From: Oxalobacteraceae bacterium | GTDB taxonomy: Bacteria; Pseudomonadota; Gammaproteobacteria; Burkholderiales; Burkholderiaceae_D | NCBI GenBank assembly: GCA_027485535.1 | Contig: JAIXQV010000189.1 | Location: 1 to 6,371, forward strand | DNA: 6,371 nt | Direction of reading: 5' to 3' | Shown here: positions 1 to 5,061 of the stretch, one piece after another | Layout of the letters: each line of letters opens with the position of its first letter | Position numbering within the stretch: position 1 is the first letter of the stretch | The notes under the pieces: model-generated | The model's database searches: none | Seen by the model: the letters and a program-made list of their open reading frames with translations, nothing else | Told to the model about the DNA's origin: nothing | Position numbers and translations under genes: made by a program

Positions 1-24
1 CGTTATGGGCCGCGCGGAACAGGG

Positions 25-52
25 AAAAAATATCCCTCGCGGTGGCGAGGGA
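25..52 (-). terminator. Candidate rho-independent terminator, minus-strand orientation
   Basis: Positions 33-40 and 45-52 form a perfect 8-bp GC-rich stem around the tetraloop 41-44. Read on the minus strand, the stem is followed by TA and then six Ts (complement of A25-A30), the classical intrinsic-terminator layout. On the plus strand no T-run follows the stem, so it should act only on leftward transcripts. No minus-strand gene starts just to its right. It could stop antisense read-through from the converging folC operon, end a short unannotated RNA, or act as an attenuator for a leftward gene outside the window. Confidence 0.5.
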
Positions 53-58
53 GCGCAT

Positions 59-87
59 AAGTTAATGCGTTGCAGCAATAAGGTCAA
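59..87 (-). promoter_or_regulatory. Weak candidate leftward promoter
   Basis: On the minus strand, TTGACC (87-82) matches the sigma-70 -35 consensus at five of six positions. A 17-nt spacer follows, then TAACTT (64-59), which matches the -10 consensus at only three of six. The hairpin at 33-52 would lie at about the first transcribed bases. If real, this would drive a gene left of the window with a hairpin in its leader. The poor -10 makes a chance match quite possible. Confidence 0.15.
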
Positions 88-205
88 GAAAATTCTTTTA
101 AAAAAGCCAATGAAATCAAGCGTTTTAGCCTGTCATTGGCGGGTGGTACGACCCACCGGTGTGGCATTGCCGTTCCGGCAAGCCAGGCCGTGGGGTTCTA
201 GCGCT

Positions 206-211
206 TACAAT
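206..211 (+). promoter_or_regulatory. Candidate -10 element for the RDD-LOG unit
   Basis: TACAAT matches the sigma-70 -10 consensus TATAAT at five of six positions. It lies 42 nt before the chosen RDD start, which predicts a 5' leader of about 35 nt. No convincing -35 hexamer sits 16-18 nt upstream, so the site would need activation or a relaxed -35. Confidence 0.35.
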
Positions 212-253
212 GCGGCGCTTTGCAACGCTGCCTTCGTCCGAGCCGACGCCGAC

Positions 254-802
254 ATGACTGACCACCCGACACTCCCCACTGCACCGCTCAAAAACCGCCT
301 GTTGTGTATGGTGTACGAGGCGATGCTGCTGTTCGGCGTAGTGTTTATCGCCGGTTGGCTGTTCTCGACCCTGCTCCAGCAACGGCATGCGCTGGCGCTG
401 CGGCACGCGCAGCAGGCGTGGCAGTTCATTGTTCTGGGTATTTACTTTGGCTGGTTCTGGACCCACGGTGGGCACACACTGGCCATGAAAACCTGGCGTG
501 TACGGGTCGTTACGCGAACTGGGCAAGCACTCGGCTGGCCACGCGCCCTGCTGCGCTATTTGCTGGCGTGGCTGTGGTTTTTGCCCGGACTCGTGCTGGC
601 TTGGTGGCTGGAGGCACGCGGCGCCATGCTCTTGCTGCTGCCGATGCTGAGTGCGGCGCTGTGGGCGCTGACCAGTCTGCTCGATCCGGATCGGCAATTC
701 CTTCATGATCGGATTGCGGGCACGAGACTGGTATTAGGTGCTGCTGCGAAGGACCCTCTTGAAGGCAAACCGATCAGCGATCAGAGCAATCCTCAGACAT
801 GA
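254..802 (+). CDS. RDD family membrane protein
   Basis: The product is a 182-residue inner-membrane protein of the RDD family, whose biochemical role is mostly unknown (some members are linked to ion or osmotic homeostasis). Four hydrophobic segments are visible at about residues 17-40, 56-70, 98-117 and 122-141. Family hallmarks are Arg15 just before the first helix, a GGHTLAMKTWRVRVV block at 72-86, and the C-terminal signature DPDRQFLHDRIAGTRLV (144-160) containing Asp152. The first conserved Asp of the family is replaced here by Glu22. The frame is open upstream to position 5, but ATG 254 gives a normal RDD N-terminus and follows the -10-like site. No clear Shine-Dalgarno precedes it, so the start is inferred. 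The stop TGA (800-802) overlaps the ATG of the next gene, suggesting co-translation with LOG. The family call is firm; the function is unknown. Confidence 0.85.
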   Translation: MTDHPTLPTAPLKNRLLCMVYEAMLLFGVVFIAGWLFSTLLQQRHALALRHAQQAWQFIVLGIYFGWFWTHGGHTLAMKTWRVRVVTRTGQALGWPRALLRYLLAWLWFLPGLVLAWWLEARGAMLLLLPMLSAALWALTSLLDPDRQFLHDRIAGTRLVLGAAAKDPLEGKPISDQSNPQT

Positions 803-1407
803 CAGCACGAATTCAACAACTCTGCGTCTACTGCGGATCAGCCACCGGCCATGATGCCGCCTATGCCGACTCGGCGCGAGCACTCGGACAAGAGATTGCG
901 CGACGCGGTATGTCGCTGGTGTACGGCGGCGGCCATGTGGGTTTGATGGGCGTTGTTGCAGATGCGGTGCTGGCGGCGGGCGCTGAAGTTACCGGTGTGA
1001 TCCCCAGCGCACTGATGGATAGCGAAGTCGGCCACAAGCGCCTGACGAAGTTACATGTGGTGAAGGATATGCATGAGCGTAAAGCCATGATGGCCGAATT
1101 AGCCGATGGCTTCGTCGCACTTCCCGGTGGTATCGGTACGCTGGAAGAGTTGTTTGAGGTGATGACTTGGCTGCAGCTGGGTTACCACAGTAAGCCTGTC
1201 GGGCTACTCAATGCGCAGGGGTTTTACGATGATCTGCTGCGCTTCATGGACAAGCAACGCGAGTCTGGATTCTTGAAGCCAGCGCATCATGCGCTACTGA
1301 TCACCGATTCGAATATAGCCACGCTGCTGGATCGCATGATGGCGTTCAATATGCCGGATGGTGTGAGCGTGTTTAGCCGACGAGCGGCAAGCACGCTGGG
1401 GCCATGA
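799..1407 (+). CDS. LOG family protein (putative cytokinin riboside 5'-monophosphate phosphoribohydrolase)
   Basis: The product is a 202-residue cytosolic Rossmann-fold protein of the LOG (TIGR00730) family. Characterised relatives hydrolyse N6-modified AMP, and often AMP itself, to free base plus ribose 5-phosphate. Visible motifs are the N-terminal strand and loop LCVYCGS (8-14), the glycine-rich YGGGHVGLMG (42-51), MHERKAMM (91-98) with the catalytic Arg94, and PGGIGTLEE (109-117) with its conserved acidic residues and phosphate-binding glycines. The length is usual for the family. ATG 799 overlaps the RDD stop as ATGA and has only a weak purine stretch upstream, so translation is probably coupled to the RDD gene. 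The family name comes from the plant enzyme. In a bacterium the physiological substrate may be AMP or a damaged or tRNA-derived nucleotide. Older 'lysine decarboxylase' labels for this family are wrong. The gene ends directly against the stop of the opposing PLP-enzyme gene. Confidence 0.92.
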   Translation: MTARIQQLCVYCGSATGHDAAYADSARALGQEIARRGMSLVYGGGHVGLMGVVADAVLAAGAEVTGVIPSALMDSEVGHKRLTKLHVVKDMHERKAMMAELADGFVALPGGIGTLEELFEVMTWLQLGYHSKPVGLLNAQGFYDDLLRFMDKQRESGFLKPAHHALLITDSNIATLLDRMMAFNMPDGVSVFSRRAASTLGP

Positions 1408-1410
1408 TCA
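1405..1410. other. Palindrome TGATCA carrying the stop codons of both converging genes
   Basis: The LOG gene ends with TGA at 1405-1407, and the opposing PLP-enzyme gene ends with TGA read from 1410-1408. Together they make the self-complementary hexamer TGATCA, so no base lies between the two coding regions. I found no GC stem with a T-run on either strand nearby. The best local pairing (1389-1393 with 1421-1425, 1397-1400 with 1412-1415) is interrupted and has no T-tract, so each transcript probably runs into the other gene. Confidence 0.85.
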
Positions 1411-2646
1411 ACCCAAGGCCTGCTTAAAATCCTCAAGAAGGTCCTCGGTATCTTCAATACCCACCGAGACGCGAATCAGCGATTCTGCAATACCCATTGA
1501 TGCGCGTCGCTCCGGGCCCATCTCATGGAAAATCGTATGCGCTACGGGTATCACCAAGGTCCGCGTGTCACCGAGGTTACTGGCCGGGACAGCGACTTGA
1601 AGTCGGTTCATGTAATCGAAACAGTCGATACCGGGTTTCAACTCGAAGCTGAGCATGCCGCCATATGCGCGGAATAACTTGGTGGAGATAGCGTGTTGCG
1701 GATGATGCGGCAAGCCGGGGTAATACACCGCCGCGATGCGATCATCAGCGTCGAGCATTTTTGCCAGCGCCAATGCATTCGCCGATTCGCGCTCAATGCG
1801 TAGCGCCATGGTCTCGGCACCTACTGAAATATGATGCGCGGCTTCTGGACCGAGCGCGCCACCAAAATCGCGTAGCGCTTTTGCACGTAGCTGTGCCATG
1901 CCCCAATTTTGCGGCGGGAAGCGTTTGTAACTGCTTGCGATATTTGGAAACTGTGTCCAGTCGAACAATCCGGTATCGGTCAGGCTGCCGCCCAGTGCGT
2001 TACCGTGACCCGCAATCGATTTGGTCAGCGCATTGATCACCAAACTTGCGCCAACAGTATTCGGTCGAAACAGATACGGCGAGGTCATGGTGTTATCGAC
2101 CACATACAAAATACCGCGCTCACGGCATAAAGCACCGATACGCTCGAGGTCAGCGACTTGTGTACGCGGGTTGGCGATAGTCTCTACAAACACCAAGCGG
2201 GTATTTGGCTGCAAGGCGCGTTCAACATTGGCGACATCGGTCGGATCAACAAACGATACCGGCATGCCTTGCAGATCAACGGTCTGCCACAGGCTGTTGG
2301 TATTCCCAAACAGGAAGGATGAAGAAACGACATGATCGCCTGCGCGAAGTAAGCCCTGTGCCAAGGCGCCAATCGCTGCCATGCCGGTAGAAAAACATAG
2401 CGTGACCAGACCATCTTCCATGCGGGTGATCTTGTCTTCCAGCGCCGATACCGTCGGATTACCTTGACGACCGTAACGGTAGCCGGGCTTCTTGCCTTGA
2501 AATACTTCGGCCAGCTCACGTGCATCTTTGTAGCCGTAAGCAACCGCCGTGTGTATGGGTTTGTGCAGCGAGCCGTGCTCGATCGCTTTTTGCCGGTCGC
2601 TGTGCAGGATGGTGGTGGTGAACCCGAATTTCTGAGCTTTATCCAT
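1408..2646 (-). CDS. Cystathionine gamma-synthase family PLP enzyme (probable O-acylhomoserine sulfhydrylase)
   Basis: The product is a 412-residue cytosolic, fold-type I PLP enzyme of the Cys/Met metabolism family. Visible features are YGR (58-60) for the cofactor phosphate contributed across the dimer, STGMA (86-90), VDNT with Asp184 for the pyridine nitrogen, NALTKS with the Schiff-base Lys209, SNLGD (356-360), and Arg392 in IRVSVGIED for the substrate carboxylate. The position usually held by a catalytic Tyr (YGGT in cystathionine gamma-synthase and lyase) is Phe113 (LFGNT). From memory, Phe here also occurs in MetZ-type O-succinylhomoserine sulfhydrylases. A longer central segment (about 226-268) recalls MetY-type O-acetylhomoserine sulfhydrylases. 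Its place directly after purF, with an 18-nt gap, is where betaproteobacteria often keep metZ. A methionine-synthesis sulfhydrylase is therefore the best guess, but a lyase or gamma-synthase activity cannot be excluded, so I give no symbol. It is the last gene of the cluster. Confidence 0.85.
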   Translation of the reverse strand: MDKAQKFGFTTTILHSDRQKAIEHGSLHKPIHTAVAYGYKDARELAEVFQGKKPGYRYGRQGNPTVSALEDKITRMEDGLVTLCFSTGMAAIGALAQGLLRAGDHVVSSSFLFGNTNSLWQTVDLQGMPVSFVDPTDVANVERALQPNTRLVFVETIANPRTQVADLERIGALCRERGILYVVDNTMTSPYLFRPNTVGASLVINALTKSIAGHGNALGGSLTDTGLFDWTQFPNIASSYKRFPPQNWGMAQLRAKALRDFGGALGPEAAHHISVGAETMALRIERESANALALAKMLDADDRIAAVYYPGLPHHPQHAISTKLFRAYGGMLSFELKPGIDCFDYMNRLQVAVPASNLGDTRTLVIPVAHTIFHEMGPERRASMGIAESLIRVSVGIEDTEDLLEDFKQALG

Positions 2647-2664
2647 GAATACCGTGCTCGCTAT

Positions 2665-4182
2665 TCACTCGGCACGTGCAAGGTTCAAGTTCAACTGCGT
2701 ACGGACGATATCTTCCGCCACGATCTTCGGGTTCGCGCGCGCGTACTCGACACGATCGAGATACTCAGTCGAGATATCACCGGTGACGTAGTGCCCGTCG
2801 AAGCAAGAGGCTTCGAAACGCTTAAGCACCGGGTTCACATCGGAGATGGATTGCTTCATCGCTTCGATATCTTGATACACCAGCGCATCGGCGGTGATCT
2901 CGCGACAAACTTCTTCTTCACTGCGACCATAGGCAATTAATTCACCACGTGTCGGCATGTCGATACCGTAGACATTGGGGAATTTCACCGGCGGCGCGGC
3001 CGACGCAAAAATTACCCGATGCGCGCCGGAGTCGCGTGCCATCTGTACGATTTCTCGGCTGGTGGTGCCACGCACGATCGAGTCATCGACCAGCAACACA
3101 CTCTTACCTTTGAATTCGGAGCCGATCGCGTTCAACTTTTGACGTACGGATTTTCTGCGCACACTATGCCCCGGCATAATGAAGGTGCGGCCGATGTATC
3201 GGTTCTTGATGAAACCCTCGCGGTACTCGATACCCAGCTTCAGCGCAAGCTGCATGGCCGCTGGGCGCGATGAATCTGGGATTGGCATCACCACATCAAT
3301 GTCGCCTGATCGTAGCTCGCTTTGTATCTTGTCCGCCAGGTATTCGCCCATCTTCAAACGCGTCGCGTAGACCGACGCACCATCAATCACCGAATCGGGT
3401 CGCGCCAAATAAACAAACTCAAACGCGCAGGGGTTGAGGCTTGGGTTTTCAGCACACTGCTGATTGTAGAGCTTGCCGTCGTTATCAATGAAGATGGCTT
3501 CACCCGGCATCACATCACGCAGATAATGAAAGCCTAATCCCTCCAGCGCTACGGATTCGGATGCAACCAGATACTCCGGGCCCATCTCGGTATCTGCGAA
3601 GCCGATGCACAGCGGACGTATGCCATAAGGATCGCGGAACGCGAGCATGCCGTAGCCGGCAATCTGAGCCACTACTGCATAAGAGCCACGCACGCGCTTG
3701 TGCAAGGTCGAGACCGCATTAAAGATCGCGCTAGGGTCCAGTGACAAGCCGCTGGAGCATTGTTGGATCTCGTGTGCCAGGACGTTCAGCAGCACCTCGG
3801 AATCGGAATCGGTATTGATGTGACGGCGATCGTTCTTGAACAGATCGATCTTCAGCTGCTCGGCATTGGTTAGGTTGCCATTGTGAGCGAGCGTAATGCC
3901 GAAGGGCGCATTCACATAAAACGGCTGCGCTTCTTCTTCACTCGAAGAACCGGCTGTCGGATAGCGACATTGACCGATACCGGAATTACCGGGCAGCGAG
4001 CGCATGTTTCGAGTACGGAAGACATCACGCACCAAGCCGTTCGCCTTGTACATGCTGAAAGTGCTGCCGTGGTTGGTGGCAATACCTGCCGCATCCTGAC
4101 CACGATGCTGCAGCAGCAACAAAGCGTCATAGATCAACTGGTTCACAGGGCTGTGCGAGACAACACCAACAATGCCACACAT
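2665..4182 (-). CDS. purF: Amidophosphoribosyltransferase
   Basis: PurF catalyses the first committed step of purine synthesis: PRPP plus glutamine gives 5-phosphoribosylamine, glutamate and pyrophosphate, in the cytosol. The N-terminal Ntn-type glutaminase domain begins MCGIVG, with Cys2 as nucleophile exposed by Met removal. It continues with LQHRGQDAAG (24-33), RYPTAG (73-78), HNGNLTN (100-106) and TDSDSE with Asp127. The phosphoribosyltransferase domain carries FIKNRYIGRTFIMPG (324-338) and the PRPP loop LLVDDSIVRGTTS (363-375). At 505 residues it equals the E. coli enzyme in length and needs no propeptide, so it is of the E. coli class rather than the Fe-S Bacillus class. The start is fixed by Cys2 and by a strong GAAGGAG site six bases upstream. 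It follows the SPOR gene by 45 nt, with no cvpA between. No E. coli-type PurR operator is visible in the upstream gap. Confidence 0.98.
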   Translation of the reverse strand: MCGIVGVVSHSPVNQLIYDALLLLQHRGQDAAGIATNHGSTFSMYKANGLVRDVFRTRNMRSLPGNSGIGQCRYPTAGSSSEEEAQPFYVNAPFGITLAHNGNLTNAEQLKIDLFKNDRRHINTDSDSEVLLNVLAHEIQQCSSGLSLDPSAIFNAVSTLHKRVRGSYAVVAQIAGYGMLAFRDPYGIRPLCIGFADTEMGPEYLVASESVALEGLGFHYLRDVMPGEAIFIDNDGKLYNQQCAENPSLNPCAFEFVYLARPDSVIDGASVYATRLKMGEYLADKIQSELRSGDIDVVMPIPDSSRPAAMQLALKLGIEYREGFIKNRYIGRTFIMPGHSVRRKSVRQKLNAIGSEFKGKSVLLVDDSIVRGTTSREIVQMARDSGAHRVIFASAAPPVKFPNVYGIDMPTRGELIAYGRSEEEVCREITADALVYQDIEAMKQSISDVNPVLKRFEASCFDGHYVTGDISTEYLDRVEYARANPKIVAEDIVRTQLNLNLARAE

Positions 4183-4188
4183 GGTGGG

Positions 4189-4195
4189 CTCCTTC
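4189..4195 (-). promoter_or_regulatory. Strong ribosome binding site of purF
   Basis: On the minus strand GAAGGAG ends six bases before the purF ATG. It is the only near-consensus Shine-Dalgarno sequence in the cluster. The folC, SPOR and PLP-enzyme starts have weak or no visible sites. It suggests purF is translated well independently of upstream translation. Confidence 0.8.
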
Positions 4196-4206
4196 AGGTT
4201 ACCAAG

Positions 4207-4220
4207 CGGCCATGCGGCCG
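4207..4220. repeat. Short inverted repeat between the SPOR gene and purF
   Basis: CGGCC (4207-4211) and GGCCG (4216-4220) can pair around a 4-nt loop, within the 45-nt gap and upstream of the purF ribosome site. No T-run follows on either strand, so it is not an intrinsic terminator. It might act as a small RNA stem between two cistrons, or be chance. Confidence 0.3.
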
Positions 4221-4227
4221 AAAATGC

Positions 4228-5010
4228 TTAGATCGCTTGAACGGTACCGTGTAGACCGAGCTTGTCGATACGCTTCGACATTTTCTCAGCCTCGTCGCGA
4301 CTGGAAAAGGGCCCGACCCGAACGCGAAACCGATCGCCCTCTTTGGTCGTTATCTTCTGCCAATAGCCCTCGATACCGCCTCGCTTCAACTTTTGCAGCA
4401 ATTCATCAACCTTCGCTTTGTTCGACACCGCTGCGACCTGCACGATATAGCGGCCCTTGTCTTTGTCAGCAGATTTCGCGGCATCGGTAGGCGCCGCGGC
4501 CGGCTTGTCGACCAGACTATCGACACGCTTTTCGCCAACGGCGACTGTGGCTGCTTTTTCGGTGCTTAATGCCGCGCTGGTTGCCGGGCTCTGCCCAGGC
4601 TTGGCATCAGACGCTGAGGACGCTGAGGATGCAGCATCAGCCGCTGCCTGCTTCGGTGCCTCAGGCTTCTGCGCTTCGGGCGGCGCCGCCTCGGGTTGCG
4701 TCGCTTGCGTGGGCGGCAGCGGCATCGGGCTGGCGTTCATCGTGGGCGCTTTGTCGCGCGGCGGAATCTGAATATTGATGTCTTGCGAGATCGGGCGCGG
4801 CTCGGAGTCAAAAATCATTGGCAGGCCGATTACTGCGGCCAGCACCAAGGCAGTGGCACCGATCAAGCGACGACGTGCACGCTTTTTCTCGGGCAGCATC
4901 GGATCCATGGGCTCGTCATCCGGCGCTCTGGCGCTACGCCGCGGCCGAACCGGCGTCTGGTCGTCGTCAGCATCCTGCTGTGATTTACCACCAAATGAGA
5001 ACAAACCCAT
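4228..5010 (-). CDS. SPOR domain protein, DedD-like
   Basis: The product is a 260-residue bitopic inner-membrane protein. SPOR domains bind glycan strands stripped of stem peptides at the division septum, and DedD-type members support cell constriction. Residues 1-48 form a charged cytoplasmic tail ending in KKRARRR (42-48), followed by one transmembrane helix (about 49-67). A long Ala/Pro/Ser/Lys-rich periplasmic linker follows (about 70-185, including an SSA repeat at 128-133). The C-terminal SPOR domain (about 186-260) begins GRYIVQVAAVSNKAKVDEL and includes RFRVRVGPFSSRDEAEKMSKRI (in two parts, 228-237 and 238-248). Position between folC and purF matches dedD of E. coli and the SPOR gene of betaproteobacteria. 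It lies 42 nt after folC; the next gene is purF directly, with cvpA absent. No strong ribosome site precedes the start. Orthology to dedD is inferred from context and architecture, so I leave the symbol empty. Confidence 0.9.
   Translation of the reverse strand: MGLFSFGGKSQQDADDDQTPVRPRRSARAPDDEPMDPMLPEKKRARRRLIGATALVLAAVIGLPMIFDSEPRPISQDINIQIPPRDKAPTMNASPMPLPPTQATQPEAAPPEAQKPEAPKQAAADAASSASSASDAKPGQSPATSAALSTEKAATVAVGEKRVDSLVDKPAAAPTDAAKSADKDKGRYIVQVAAVSNKAKVDELLQKLKRGGIEGYWQKITTKEGDRFRVRVGPFSSRDEAEKMSKRIDKLGLHGTVQAI
4610..4629. repeat. 9-bp tandem repeat in the SPOR linker coding region
   Basis: A 20-base tract has exact 9-base periodicity (GACGCTGAG unit, about 2.2 copies on the plus strand). 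In the gene it encodes Ser-Ser-Ala twice (residues 128-133), followed by a diverged Ser-Asp-Ala. It keeps the frame and lies in the disordered linker, so unit gain or loss would change only linker length. Confidence 0.7.
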
Positions 5011-5046
5011 AAACCCGAGCGCGGGGAACAGTAACGACGACGATTT

Positions 5047-5061
5047 GTGCGCTTAGCGCAC
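5047..5061. repeat. Perfect inverted repeat centred on the folC stop codon
   Basis: GTGCGC (5047-5052) and GCGCAC (5056-5061) are exact reverse complements separated only by the three bases that are the folC TAA stop (5053-5055). The stem is GC-rich, but no T-run follows on the minus strand, so it is not a standard terminator. In mRNA it would place the stop codon in a very tight three-base loop. Confidence 0.6.

Larger units (their letters stand above)
1..253. other. Non-coding leader/intergenic region before the RDD gene
   Basis: I see no credible gene here. An open frame runs through it in phase with the downstream RDD gene, but its translation is a basic, featureless stretch unlike any RDD N-terminus, and it crosses a terminator-like hairpin and an AT-rich patch (about 85-120). 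From left to right it holds an A-tract plus hairpin (25-52), a short imperfect inverted repeat (54-69), the AT-rich patch, a weak GGTGG/CCACC stem (142-157), and a TACAAT -10-like hexamer (206-211). The gene to the left of the window cannot be identified. Confidence 0.6.

Noticed and set aside
142..157. GGTGG/CCACC stem in the leader region as a riboswitch or operator
   Set aside because: It has only five pairs with no accompanying conserved elements, and it lies upstream of the likely transcription start.
5..253. In-frame N-terminal extension of the RDD protein by 83 residues
   Set aside because: The extension has no resemblance to RDD proteins, crosses a terminator-like hairpin and an AT-rich patch, and would make the protein far longer than usual. 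ATG 254 gives a normal N-terminus.
125..706. 193-codon minus-strand open frame antisense to the RDD gene
   Set aside because: It is Gln/Arg/Pro-rich with no domain, typical of the antisense shadow of a Leu/Ala-rich membrane gene. No ribosome site or upstream promoter supports it.
304..708. 134-codon plus-strand frame inside the RDD gene
   Set aside because: It is an Ala/Arg-rich alternate-frame shadow with no family resemblance, whereas the RDD frame has clear family motifs.
1389..1425. Possible bidirectional terminator at the convergent junction
   Set aside because: The stem is interrupted, has a long loop, and no T-run follows it on either strand.
2464..2940. 158-codon plus-strand frame spanning the PLP-enzyme/purF junction
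   Set aside because: It is antisense to two well-supported genes, has no recognisable domain, and lies over conserved coding sequence that explains the open frame.
4183..4227. PurR-type operator ahead of purF
   Set aside because: No 16-bp operator-like palindrome is present. The only inverted repeat is a short CGGCC/GGCCG stem.
3883..4254. 123-codon plus-strand frame antisense to the purF start, considered as a possible displaced or inverted cvpA
   Set aside because: The translation is Arg/Thr-rich and polar with no transmembrane helices, so it cannot be CvpA. It is a shadow of purF.
4457..4771. Ala/Gly/Ser/Cys-rich plus-strand frame opposite the SPOR linker
   Set aside because: It results from reading the Ala/Pro-rich linker in reverse. 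Low complexity, no motif.
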